From the NCBI GenBank assembly GCA_025738555.1, contig JAOVFP010000018.1:2542001-2606000 (forward strand): DNA of 64,000 nt, in the 5' to 3' direction. The position numbers were made by a program, and so were the translations under genes. Shown in pieces: positions 10,677 to 23,483 of this stretch. The DNA comes from Cyathus striatus. Lineage: Eukaryota; Basidiomycota; Agaricomycetes; Agaricales; Nidulariaceae. Under the pieces are notes generated by a model. That model had not been told where the DNA came from, did no database searches, and worked only from the letters and a program-made list of their open reading frames with translations. How positions within the stretch are numbered: the stretch's first letter is position 1; every line of letters begins with the position of its first letter.

Positions 10677-13600
10677 ATGCCGCTCGTTCGCATTGAGCTA
10701 TGCGACTTTAAATCGTATAGGTACGTCTGCTATGTAACCCAAATATCTGTAGAGATTCTAATGAGGAGGTTAGGGGTCATCAGACCATTGGCCCCTTCAA
10801 GAACTTCACATCGATAATAGGACCCAATGGTGCCGGCAAATCGAATCTCATGGACGCAATCTCATTCGTTCTCGGTGTGAAAAGCGCACAGCTGCGCAGT
10901 TCTCAGCTCAAAGATCTCGTATACCGCGGTAGGAGGCTCGCAAGAAGCGAAGAGGGGACACAAGATGACGATGAGGAGGAAGAAGAGGAAGGAGAGGGGG
11001 AGGGGACAGCAAAGAAGGCCTGGGTTATGGCCGTCTTGAAGGATACAAAGGATAAGGAATGGAGGTTCCAGCGAACGTATGTGCTCTCTTGCTCTCATTC
11101 GTGTTGTTATTGAAGACGGTATTAGGATATCAACGACAGGAGCATCAGAATATAAACTCAACGACCGGGTCGTAACCTACTCGGCGTACAACTCCGCCCT
11201 CATATCTCATAATATTCTCGTCAAAGCCAAGAACTTCCTCGTCTTCCAAGGGGACGTCGAAGCTGTCGCCTCACAGTCCCCTGGGCAGCTCACCAAGCTG
11301 ATAGAGCAAATCAGTGGGTCGCTGGAGCTCGCAGTGGAGTATGAGAAGGCTAGAGAGGCGCAGGAACGGGCTACGGAAAATGCGACTTTCAATTTCACAA
11401 AGAGGAGAGGGATTGCGGGGGAGATTAAGCAATATAAGGAGCAAATGGGCGAGGCGGAGAGGTTTGAGGGGCTCATGCAGGAGAAGGTTCGTTTCCTTTG
11501 CTTTCATTGTTAGCTCAAAGCTGAAGTGTCATGATATTAAGAACGATCTCATTCTTAAACGCGTTCTGTTCAAACTATTCTATATAGAAGAAGCTAGCGA
11601 GACCAACACCCGCTTGATACAGAGGAAGAACAAGGAGCTCGTAGGGCTGAAGCAAGAACAGAAGGTGCATGATAAAGCCCTTGAAGCCGCCCGTGCAGAA
11701 CAGGCCAAATCCAGGGCGAACGTGATGCAGAAGGAGAAGGCAATAAAGAAGGCAGAGAAGGTCTTGGATGGCAAAGTACGTTGTTGTCTCTCATGCTGGT
11801 TTTGAAGATACTGACGCAGATGACTTGTAGCGCCCTGATCTTGTATCAGCCGAAGCTCAAATCACGCATTCGACGAGAAAGATGAACAATACGACGAAGA
11901 CGAGGGAAGATGTGTCAAAGAACGTAGATGCGCTCAAGACCAAGGTTAATCTGCTGAATCAGCAGCTTGAGGAGGTGAAGAAGCTTGCTGCACGCGCTCA
12001 AGGTAGGTCTCTGGTTTATATATAGCTCGGAAGTTTGCTTATAGGTAACGGTAGAGGAGCGACGGAGGTTGTCACAGCATAATGTTGATCTTAGCGAGGA
12101 GAGTTTTGCTGAGTACCAGAGATTGTATGTTCTCTACCTTACCTCAAATCTGATGCACTTGGAGGCTAATGATCTTCGTTTAGAAAAGCAACATCATCAA
12201 CACTCGCCGTAGATGCTCGTCAAGCTCTCGAGACACGCACCCGTGACTCGAAAACTCTAGGACGGCAACTCACTCAGCTGCAGGAGAGACAAGATGGGAT
12301 GGAAGAGAAACTGCGTGACAGGAGCACAGAGCTCGAGGAGCAGGAATCTCGAAAGTCTGAGGTCTGTTTAGTGTCCTTGGATCTGTAGCAGCGAACTGAT
12401 GGGGATGTATAGCTTGAAACGAGGATTTCGAACTTGCAAGAGGAGGCTAAGAGGGCAAGAGCGGATCTTGACGCACAGCAGTCTGAGCGGACTAGGATTG
12501 CGTTAGTCTGTTTTGTTGTTTTCGTCGTCGTGATTCTGATTTGGCTGGTTTTTAGGAAATTAGAAGCGGAGGCTAACGAGAAGTTAGAAAAAATATACCA
12601 AGATTTGCTCCAGGCTGGTGTGGACAGGCATGAGTCGGAGAAGCAGGCGAAGATGCGGGAGGTTCTGGCTAATCTACAGCGGATTTTCCCTGGTTCGTGT
12701 TTGTTTCACTGTAAGAGCATTGCGACTGAGAATCATGCTTAGGTGTTCGTGGCCGAGTCGTTGACTTGTGCAAGCCTATACAGCGGAAGTATGAGACTGC
12801 TGTATCGGTCGTTCTTGGGCGGAACATCGACGCTATAGTTGTAGATGAAGAGAAGACGGCCATTGATTGTATCGAGGTATTTCCTTTCTTTTAACACTCT
12901 ATTTTCATTTCTTATACTATCTACTTAGTACATGCGCAATCAACGCGCTGGCCAAGCCACCTTCATCCCTCTAGATACCATTCAGTTTAAACCGGTCAAC
13001 GACAAGTTCCGCTCGTTCGCGAAAGGCGCAAGATTAGCTGTCGACGTGGTGCAGTATGAGGCTGCGGTTGAACGTGCGATTCATCACGCATGTGGGAATG
13101 CTCTCGTTTGCAATAACATGGACGTTGCGAGGTATATTTGTTATGATAAGGGACAGGAGGTGAAAGGTCAGGATTATTGTTTCGTTATTTGCGTTTTGGA
13201 GAGGGTACTGATAAAGAGATTGTAGCTGTTACTTTGGAAGGAACTATTATCCATAAAAGTGGATTGATTACTGGTGGTCGGAGCACGCATGGCAATAACA
13301 AGAAGAGTTCCGAGCTGGATGTTCAGGGTATGCACTTTATCTCAAGCGGTTCAATAAGCTAACCAGTGTACAGGCCTTCAGCGCGGTCGCGACACCCTCA
13401 TGTCGCAGCTGCGTGAGCTGGGGAAACAGAAGAGCAAGATCAAGACGGACGAGAATCTTGTTGCTGAGCTTAGTCGGTTGGAGAGTACTCTGATCGTCAG
13501 CCGAGAAGACCTGGTATGTATCGTAAAGATTCGAACATTGAGGATACTGAGTTAGTTTCCACTATAGGCCGCATGCAAGAGCCGTGTGACTGGTCTTAAG

Positions 13601-15566
13601 GATGAGCTTAAGCATCTCGAGAGGGAGCTTAAGAAGAATGCCCCTGAGCTCAAAAAGGTTCGTCTGTATTATTGATGGACGATTCAGTGTTTAATCCTTG
13701 GTGTAGGTTCAAGCGAACTATGAGAAACTGGAGCAGGAAATCGCCAGGTTTTCAGCTACCGTTAATGAAGCCGAGGATAGCGTCTTTGGAGCGTTCTGTC
13801 GCAAGATCGGAGTGGCTAACATCCGTGAATACGAAGAGCAGCAGATGAAAGTAGCTAAGGAGGAGAACGAGGCTCGCCTTAGGTTTGATACTCAGATTGC
13901 GCGATTAGGCCATCAGTTAGTTCTCTTGAATTTGGAGTATTCGTATTCGCTGATCATGCCTACAGACACGAATTTGAGTCCGAGGGATTGAAGACCGCCC
14001 TTGATCGTATTGAGCAGCTCGATAAGCTGATTGAACAGGGAACGTTGAATCTTCAGGGCCTGGAGCAGAAGAAGTCTGCAGCGCAGAAGGAGATCGTTTC
14101 TGCGGAGAAAACTATTACCGAGTTGAAGGAGGGTTTGAGTGAGCTCCAGGAGGAACTTGAGGAACGGAATCATGAGGTTGAGAAGGTTAAGAGGACAGCT
14201 TCGAAAGGCGCCAAGGTGCTTGATCAGGCGATGAAGGAGATCGCTACATGGGTATGGTTTCTATTTGCTGGCTGGAGTCCTGTGCTGATCTATCTTCGCT
14301 TGTAGAACGATGAGATTGCGAAACAGGCGTTGGAGAGATCGTCCGTCTATCGTAAATGTCGCCTGGATGAGATTCCTTTGCCGCTGAAGGCGGGGAATCT
14401 AAAACATGTTCCCATGGAAGAGGTTAGCGCGTCTATTTGTCTAATGGAAGTTATCAATTAACTCGCTTTTCAGAATCTTCGTGAAGAAGTTGCTATGGAC
14501 GTTGATGAAGACGAGAACAACACCCAGGGCCCGAAACAGGTTGCTGATTATGGCATTGAGGTTGATTTCGATTCACTAGACGAAGATGAGCGAGAGGAAG
14601 ACGAAGCTGCGACGATAGCGAAGTTCGAGAAGGAGATTTCGAACTTGAACAATGAGATTGAACGCATGGCACCAAATATGAAGGCTATGGAAAGGTTGGA
14701 TGGATGACTTTTGGTTCCTTGTGATTGATCTGACGGTTCGATTTTGTACAGGCTTGACGATGTTGAGACTAAGCTGCAGGAGACAGAGCGTGAGGCTGAG
14801 CAAGCACGGAAAGAATCGAAGGGCGCTCGAGATCATTTCAATGATGTTAAACGTAGACGGTGTGTGGCGTGTGTTATTCCGAATGCTTGGGTTGATGATA
14901 TTCATCGTTTACTAGGACTGAGCTGTTCAACAATGCGTACAACCACATCTCGGATCGAATTGATCAAGTGTACAAGGATCTGACGAAAGGGAAGGCATCC
15001 CCCATGGGAGGCGTTGCGTACCTCAGTCTTGAGGACAGTGAGGTATGTCCAGTGAGACATGTGTTTTGCGTTCCCTTTCTCAATGTTCATACAGGAACCG
15101 TATCTGGGTGGTATCAAATACCATGCTATGCCACCTATGAAGCGCTTCCGAGACATGGAACAACTTTCCGGAGGCGAGAAGACTGTTGCAGCCTTAGCAC
15201 TGCTGTTTGCTATTCATAGGTAACATCGTGATATCCGTGTTCCCAACATCTTTACTGATTCTGTGGCTGCAGTTATCAACCCGCACCCTTTTTTGTTCTT
15301 GACGAGGTGGATGCCGCTCTCGACAACACCAATGTTGCAAAAGTAGCCAATTATATCCGTGCGCATGCCTCAGATACCTTCCAGTTCATCGTCATCAGCT
15401 TGAAGAACTCGCTATATGAACGTGGCCAATCTCTTGTTGGTATATACAGAGATCAAGATGTTAATAGTTCGCGTACATTAACTCTGGACGTAAGTATCTT
15501 AATTTACATCTACTTCCATTAGTTTAACGCCTTCCCTCCTAATAGCTGACTCAATATGACGATTAG
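10677..15566 (+). CDS. SMC1: Cohesin complex subunit SMC1
   Basis: Structural-maintenance-of-chromosomes ATPase of the cohesin ring, acting in the nucleus with SMC3 and the kleisin. 23 exons: 10677-10720, 10774-11076, 11126-11486, 11542-11775, 11831-12002, 12055-12124, 12184-12361, 12413-12501, 12556-12692, 12743-12876, 12929-13166, 13226-13327, 13374-13513, 13568-13657, 13707-13915, 13966-14251, 14306-14422, 14474-14694, 14752-14859, 14916-15042, 15095-15219, 15273-15489, 15546-15566. All join in frame to 1,240 residues, the normal SMC1 length. Seen: start [16 protein letters not shown], Walker A GPNGAGKS at 31-38, an acidic insert near 85-105, long coiled coils, a hinge around 530-680 with [12 protein letters not shown] signature LSGGEK at about 1144, Walker B VLDEVD near 1170, and the C-terminus LTLDLTQYDD. 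No stop or frameshift, so it should be functional. Confidence 0.97.
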
Positions 15567-15861
15567 AGATACCCCAGTTCCCGTCTTTGCTCTTTACACT
15601 GCTGTCTGTATTTATACTTTTAATGTATTCTTACTCTTTCTGTTGCCATTCCTTATCTTATTATATCCTGTTGTAACTTCTCAAGTATGTAGAAGCAATA
15701 AGAATGGGTATACCCATTAGTCTGATTAGTGCTATCACTGCGAAAAACAATATACAACGCCGTAACCGATGATCTATGTGTAAATTTAAAATGCCAAAAT
15801 ACTAAGAGAATACAGTAATCTAATGAAAGCTACAAAATTATATCCTAAAAAAGCGAGTCCA

Positions 15862-18800
15862 TCATGAATTGGAATCCGAACTTGATATGTGTGGGGGACT
15901 GGAAGAAAGAATGGCTAATAATGCCTCTGTATCCTCGTTGACGCCGAATGTTAATCGCCGGTCATCATTGGGGAGAGGAGGCGGTGTGTGCACCCGGATA
16001 TCGCTCTCCGTCATGGCGTCAGTGAAAAACGCGCTAAGGAGAGACATGTGTCGTTGTCCAGCGAAATTGGTGGGTGGCGGTACGGGGAAATCAGAAAGAT
16101 TGGACATCCTAGACGTTGTCGAAGAAGTCATATAACTAGTGCGGGTGGCGCTTAATGGGGGGTGTAGACTGGAAGAGTGTCGAGTGCCATCAAGGCTAGC
16201 GCCATCCAGTTGTGAGTAGCGCTCTGGGGAAAATGACATATCAACGCTCATGGACATGCGATGGTCTGTGAATGTGGCTGGAGGCGTAGACACCGATTCC
16301 ACCATTCCGACGCGGAATCGGGCTATTATAATAATAGTAAGCGATGCATTACATATTGCAAAGTATAAGAATACTTACCAGTTTGCTCCTCGTCCTCCTC
16401 GGTCTTTTCTATGGGTGAAGAGGCTCGTGAGTCCACATCTTCGGGAAGTGTACCAGAAGGTTGAAATGCCGAAATGGGCTCGTGTCTGCCATTGAATAAC
16501 CCAACAGGAGACACAGATCGTGGAGCCTCTTCAAGTACGAACTCGAGTCCGTCATCTGTGGGTCTCCGACTGAGCCCACTTCGACCCCCCAAGGAAGGCA
16601 CAGCGCTGTCACGAGAGTACTGGCTGATGGACCTGGACCTTTCCCGATCCAGAGCCATCTGCTCAAGCTCCTCGCTGAGCTGCCGAGCGAGTGTGGTGAG
16701 CCCACTCCCAGTCCTCCGCTGAGGAGGAACCAAAGGCCAAGTCGTCTGAGGTGAAAGTTGCTGCACAGAGGCTTCGTCATCATCCTTAGTATTCTGCCGT
16801 GACTTGGGCTTGTAGAACAAATCATGGAAATGATCCAAGTCGTTCGGGCTCCCAAGGGGTCTAGGAGAATGCTGTGCCGAAGACGTCCCACTGGTGTTCC
16901 CGGGAGACGGGGTGATAGTCTCCAGCCCAAACGGCCCCATCCTCGTCGTAGACGTCAAAATGAGAGGCGAAGAGGAACATGTATGGTTCGTTGAGGGATC
17001 CGAGTGCATCTTGATCGACTTCAATGTCGGACGAGTATCATATGTCGGACGGGTATCGTATCTCCCCCCAAGTATTGTCTGCGCAAGATCAGGAGACTCC
17101 GTCTCCTCTTCCTCTTCCTCTCCCGCCTGCTCGACCCATTGCTGTGCGCGTATTCCAAGCTGCGTCACAGTATGGTCCTCGCTGGTCCCCAACCCGCTAT
17201 CTTTACTCCTCTTTGGCCGGACAGAATTGGTCAGTGCGTCAACCAAGCCCATCGTATCCGTAATATACGTGGACTCTCGAAGACTCTTCAACTCGTTCTC
17301 AGCCTCATTAATCACATCCGCGTCCCCATTCTCCGACATGAAAGGCGAATAATTGCCCAGCTCATTCGGAAGCACCTCTCTCACTACACCAGGGGACAGC
17401 TGTGCCCACATCTTCGCAGGCGCGGGAACATTGCTCTCCGGACGCGGCTGGCTAATCAGCACAGGCGAAGACGTAATGGACCCCTGCGCATACGGATGCA
17501 ACACAATATGCGGGGGTAGCTTATGCCTCATCGCAATATCCGGCAAATCCCCTGCATGTCGTGGTAGAACAACAGGATGCGGGCCCGCATAATCCATACT
17601 CCTCTCCCTCTCCTCTTTCTGCACGTACACTCCAGCACGGGCGTATGGATGCAGAGGCATCTTCTGTTCCTCCCTCTCATCTGACGCACCGGGGCACGGG
17701 GTAGAAATGGCGATACCGACACGGGAATCGCTCATGATAGATGAAGAAGGTGTCGGTGACACGCCGCCGCTGCCCGTTCCCGCAAGCGGGACAGGCAACT
17801 CCGCCGGATCCGCAAGCTTGATCACTCGCGTCCCCGTATCCTTCTGCAACGCGTGTTCCAAGCGGTGTTCTGGTGACGCGCCTTCTCGCCTTTGGACGTA
17901 GATGTATCCTTCATTTATGCCCGTGTCTCCTTCCCTGGTTGTCCCTTCTACGTCGGCAGTGAAACACATAACCGCTCCTTTGGCTGCTCGTAACGCGTTC
18001 TTGGACCACGAATCGTTTCGGGAATGATTCCGCGAGTGAGATTTACTCGACAGCGTCTTGACGAGAGAACTGGAGTGACTGTGTCCTTTCGAGCTGATTG
18101 TACTCTGTCCAAGCGCATCGCTTCGCGTTCTCGCACTTCCGTCACCCCTGTCAACGACCTTAACGATATCCTGCTGCGCGCCTAAACACGCGCGCGTAGC
18201 AAGAAAGTCAATAGCAGGAATAGGGTCTTGTCGCTTGGGCGCTCCTCGCGCAGTTAGCGATTTCGATCGTGCACGGCTCCGGGCAGCTTTGTTCCCTAAC
18301 GACTGGCTTGCTTGTAGTTGCCATTCTTTCCGCTGCTCAATGAGCAATCTCCCATCCTCCACGACCCTGAAAAAAAAAATTCTATAAGATTCGAATAAAA
18401 AGCAAGAACGGAGAAACGCACTTGGCTAACGAAGGAACAGGACTAGGCAACGCCAAATCATCCTGTGCCCAACTCTTCGGCCGGAGAGGCTTAAGCGTAA
18501 GTGTCCTTTCCATCGGATCCGGTTCCTCGTATTTCTCCCTCTCCCTCTCTCTTTCCTTCTCCCTCGCTTTCCCCTTCCCTTTATCTTTCTCTTTTGGTTT
18601 TCTCTTCTCCGAATATTCTAAAAAAACAATTACCCCTGCCCATATCGCAAAATAAATAAGAAAGAACTCACCACCAGCAGTCATAGCCCTCCCCCTCCCC
18701 TTCCTCCCCACCTTCTCCGCTCCCTCATCCTTCTCTTTTGCCGCAGTCAAATCCACCAAACTCCTTGAATACGCAAGCACCCTCGAAACCATCCCCTCCC

Positions 18801-20355
18801 CCTCCCCACTGAACCCTTCAAGGACAGGCGTAGTAGGTGGACTCACAATGCGGCCTTTCCACTTCCCCTCAGCACTCGACGGCGTGCTCGCTTTCGAATT
18901 CGAGCTCGAGTTCCCATCGCGTTCTCTCCGAACGCGTAGGCGCGGCCGTGGAAATAGCAAGGCATCGCACCACGTTTCAGCAGAGAGCCAGCGGTCTATT
19001 CCCTTCGGAACCGCTGGAGGCTGCTTGTTTCGCGGTAAAGGACGGCCGGTGGGTGGACTTGGGAGGTGGAGGTAATTCGAGGGACCTGCCTGAGGGTTGG
19101 TGTATGCGTTCAAGGGGGCTGGAGAGCGGAGGTTTGGTGTCGATATCGAGTTTTTGAGGTGCGATTTGAGGCTTGTTGGGAGACTGTCTGTGTCAATTTC
19201 TCCCATTGCTGGAGTGGCATGTGAGAAGGTGAGATGCGGAGCGGTGAGTGGTCCTCTTTCATTCTTTATCTCCCTCTCGTCCTCTTCAGGGATGTTGGCG
19301 GCGTATACGTATGGGTGGGGTGAAACTGTATCTCTGGATGAGGGCGATGGCGTAGGGGAAGAAGGACCCGGAATCAAAGTGGAGTAGTAGGAGTTGTAGT
19401 AGTCCTCGTCGCTCGTTGCTGTGGAGTTAACGGCTGCTTGGATACCTGAGCTGAGGGAAGACGGAGCGCGTAGGCTGAGATTCAATCCTACCCTGCCTGG
19501 TTTGCTGCGCCGTGTGGAGGAGGTAGGATGTGAGGAGGAGGTTGTGGGTGTTTTGTTTGTGGAGGGGGATTTGGAGAAGGTGGACCAGGAGGGCATTTTT
19601 CGGATACTTGTTCTGTCTCGTTCGCGGTCTCTTCCTCCTTCGCGCTCCCCGTCGTCGTAGGCGTGTGAGTTGCCGAAGCCGAAGATGCTGGCTACCATGC
19701 TCAGCCGGTTTCCTACACCACTATCTGTCCTCTCCCTCTCCCCTCTTTCCCTTTCTCGTTCTCTTTCCCTCTCCCTTTCTCTCTCCCTTTCCCTCTCCCT
19801 CTCCCTCTCTCTTTCCCTCTCTCGTTCCCTCTCCCTCTCCCGCTCGCGCTTGCGCTCGCTATCAAAACTCTTACTCTTCTCCCTATGGTGTCTCGAATTC
19901 ATAGAAGAAGCCTGTGGAGGAAGAGGAACATCCCCTACGCCACCCGCGTTGTCCAAGTTGATATAAGTAGAGGTGAAAGACGGTCTTCTACCTCCACCTC
20001 TCGCACTCCCGCTGCTAAAGCTCTGTCGTGCAAAGTAGTCTCCATTCCCTGCGGAAGCTGACATTGCTCGCTGTCGACTTGCATTATGTGCATCTGCGTT
20101 GGCGTTGGCGTGTGTACTTGCACCAGCATAGCCGTAGCCGTAGCCGTACCGGGCACTGTCACCGTCTTGCCCCGCCCATGATTGTTGTTGTTGTCGCTGC
20201 TGCGGCTGCTGAGACGATTGCGGAACCTCGATAGGCCCGTGGTAAGGTATATACCAATCCTCCTCGTATTCCTCTTCCTCCTGCGGCGGGGGGTGCTTCT
20301 TGAATGGAAATGCAATACGCGAGAGGCGGGAAGGTGGTGCTTGGGATAAAGTCAT
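15862..20355 (-). CDS. Large low-complexity protein, 1,442 residues, unknown function
   Basis: Four exons: 18672-20355, 18422-18617, 16379-18366, 15862-16322; introns are 54, 55 and 56 nt with good GT...AG signals, and the sum is 4,329 nt, in frame. Product begins MTLSQAPPSRLSRIAFPF and is mostly disordered: an acidic patch, a Gln-rich tract, a Tyr/Gly tract (YGYGYGY), a long Arg-Glu dipeptide run at about residues 165-212, Ser/Pro-rich stretches and a Lys/Arg/Glu block near 575-610. The most ordered-looking parts are around RWLSAETWCDALLFPRPR and the C-terminal segment with SDFPVPPPTNFAGQ. No catalytic domain, signal peptide or clear membrane segment appears in the spliced form. It converges on SMC1, with 295 bp between the two stop codons. 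Probably a basidiomycete-specific scaffold or regulatory protein; function unknown. Confidence 0.75.
19719..19860 (+). repeat. Polypyrimidine microsatellite encoding an Arg-Glu run
   Basis: An imperfect CTCTCC / CTCTTTC tract on the plus strand; read on the minus strand within the long gene it encodes alternating Arg and Glu. Length is probably variable between strains, always in multiples of three if the gene is under selection. Confidence 0.8.
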
Positions 20356-23300
20356 AGAGGCTAGCCTCTGGAGAAGGGATAGGAAGACAGGACAACTTGA
20401 ATGGAGTTGAGGTGTCTGTCCTTGTTTAGGATCTTTGGTACGACGGGCGCGGAATCAAATTGGATGTGTTGGGATGGGATGGGATGGGATGGGATGGGAT
20501 GGGATGGGAACCGGAGTGGTTTGATGGTGGTATGGTACCGGTGTTATTGTTAGATTTGCAAGAGGATGGATCAGGATGGTTGATGTGCGGGACACGCGAG
20601 GAGGCGGTGGGTTTGGTTTTACCCCCCTCCAAACCGACCCGACACACTGCCAGGGGTATCAGCGACACTCTTTTTGTTTCTTTCGTTTCTTCGTCTTGGT
20701 TATATTCTGCATTCCAGAGTTTCGTAGTTCATAGACAGAATAGGTTCCAAGGTCCAGTTCAAAACAGCAAAAAAAAGTCGTCATGAATGAAAAAAACATG
20801 TCCCAAAAAGGAAAAATGCAACATAAAATGAAAAATAAAGAGTTAGTTATGGATTGGGTGTATTATTGGTACTTACAAGGTAGAAAATAGATGGCTTAAT
20901 GGTCAGAGAGTCGGATGGTGGGACATGGGACTGAAGGCTACTGGAGAGGGCGGGAGGGAAAGCAAGTGGCAGGGCCAACTTTGCATACCGCTCTCCTCAA
21001 AGAAAATTTTCGCACGCGTTCCTGGTTTTCCCTCCGACGCATTCTTCTGATCTCTTTCCCCGGACCCACGTGGCGAAAGCATGAGGCTCGCAACTTTATT
21101 CCCAACTCCCACTCAACGCCCACATCCACTCGGTGTCTTACGCCTATCGCCCACAACTCCAGAGACAAAATCCACAAATCCAATCCATCTTGTGGCCTGC
21201 TTAATCCCAATAACAACTTCCTCTGTTAAAATTTTACACGTATGGTTACGTTTGATCCCTGAATCCCTGATGAAGCTGTGCGATGCAGATTTTAAATTAG
21301 CTCCAAGATCTGATTTTTATATACATCCATATTTCTCCGCTAGATTTGCGCTTAACCGGAAACATGCGAGTTATTCCCTCCACCGGAGGTTTTGCCTTTT
21401 CTGAGTAGGTATGACGGAAAATGTCAGCGAGCAGGCAGCGAGCATGGAACGTGGTTGCAATTAGGGACGTATAAGTACTTAGGGACGTATAAGTACTTAC
21501 TAGGGCTATACGAACCTGCACAAGGCAGACACCATTCTCAGAATCCAACCAGTGCGAGGTGAACCAACAGACATCTCGTATTGATTTCCTCCCTAAAGTT
21601 CAATTGTGGGCGCGCGATACAAGTACATGAAATCAATCAAGAAGTCTTTCACGCAAGCAATTCATTAGTCCTACTTTAACCTGGGTGGCTTGTCATCGTG
21701 GAATACTGGCTGCTCGTCAACTTACAAAAGATCTAATTCTGAATGGGCGGCTGCGCTGGCATTGCAGTTCTAGTTCGTCATTATGACACCCACTTCGAGG
21801 GCTTGGGTTGGAGCACTGTCGACTCGCCTACGGACCCCTGAGCCTTAAGGCGGGAGGCTGCTACTAGCGCGCGCTAGAACAATCGGCCGCTGATCTTTGT
21901 ATGTACACCTATGTACACACCCACGCTCCGAAGCTACCCCGCCGCTTAGCACTCATACTTCCACCGTCCGTCTATCACAGCTGTCGGAATGTCACCTTTC
22001 TAAACATCTATTTCCTGCTCGCCGCTCCCACTCCGAATATTCTCTCCAGCTCACCCGCAGGCCGACGTTTCAACACAGATAGATGTTCATCAGCATCACG
22101 ATGATCAGTCAACGTCTGAAGTCCTGTCTCCGTCTTTCCTATGGGAATCGGACTGCGGTGTATAATTAAAAACCTACGCACACTGACTCAATGATAAAGA
22201 GGTATAGAACTGTGCTTTTGGTCTCTGTTCCGTTGTGTTTGGAGATTATCTCGATTGCGGTGTACACACTTGCTACGAGCCTATGGCTTGCTTATTGACT
22301 TGGGGGGTTGATCCTGCAGATATCTGATAGGGTTGATAAGTAAAATGCGTATCTTAGCACCAGGTAGTATTGTACTTCTCGGAACTGCTTCTTCATTGGA
22401 TTCTCATCGGTACTACGGAACACAGATAATACTGCGGGCGGTACGCTAACGACCTTCAATCTGGAACTTCAGCTATAAGGATATTTCGGAGAATTCTAGT
22501 TCTCTCTCTAGTTACGCTTCCAGTTCTAGCCCTACACACTTCCCTTCTGCAATACTTCCCTTCCGACCTAGACGAACGTTCGTTCTGGTATGTTCATATT
22601 CTAGTCTTCAAAACATTCTTACATCCACCCACCAACAGATCAATGCCAGACAGTGTCAATGGTGAGACACCCCTCGGGTACATCACACAAATCACCCGTT
22701 GCCGACTCCAGAATTCCTTTCATCGCCGCGGCCGGTGCGAACACTGGGCGCCTGTACTGCGCCAGTGGGATTCATGTTCTCATGGATGACATGACGTCAC
22801 GTACTTTTTCTCATCTCCTTGCTAATCTAAGTACTTACTTGATTTGATTTTATTATCTCAGTGTTATCTCCCTCGGGCGCGGGTCTCCTCAATTGGGCAA
22901 AATGTATCCTTGGATCATATTAGACATCCCCGTCGTGTCAACGCGCCACATTCACTAGCTGAATAGAGGAAATTTTGAATGCTAAATTTTGAACGGTATG
23001 TATGTACTTACGCGGTCCCGCTAAGCATTTTATCGATTCCGAAAATACTCCCACACGGTCGGAAATATGAATTGGAGAAACAAGCGGAAGCGGTAGGAGG
23101 AAGAGCGGATGTCAAGAATTCGAAGTAAAGAAGAGAAGTGGGGAGGCGAAGAGGTTCCTGGTTACCTGCACGACGGTATATCTCGTGCCCCATGTTCACG
23201 TATGTTTACTGAAATCGTGTGGGTATCTATTCCGTTTATTGCGGTACGTAAATCTAGTGGCGTATGGGATGTGGTGATCTGCGCGCGGATGGTGCTAGAG

Positions 23301-23483
23301 GGGTTAGAGAAATTTGAGTTTGGGGTTTGTTATTGTACGTACGTTATGACTTGGGGGGTGCATAGTATATTTTTGTAATGCATTTCTGTGAATAAAGGTT
23401 GGGTTTTTATTCTTAACACATTTCAAGCTTTCCTTCACGCAACAGCTAACTCGATTTGTACCATTTTCAACTTCACTGTTTAA
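20356..23483. other. Long intergenic region, no gene identified
   Basis: About 3.1 kb without a recognisable gene. It holds a GGGAT microsatellite (20471-20510) in the 5' flank of the minus gene and a short direct duplication near 21462-21500 (GGGACGTATAAGTACTTA twice). The stretch 22640-22860 is GC-richer but shows no clear exon chain. Confidence 0.5.
20471..20510 (+). repeat. (GGGAT)n microsatellite, about 8 units
   Basis: Seven GGGAT units plus GGGAA, roughly 120 bp upstream of the minus-strand start at 20355. Runs of three G at 5-nt spacing on the plus strand could form G-quadruplexes. Confidence 0.9.
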
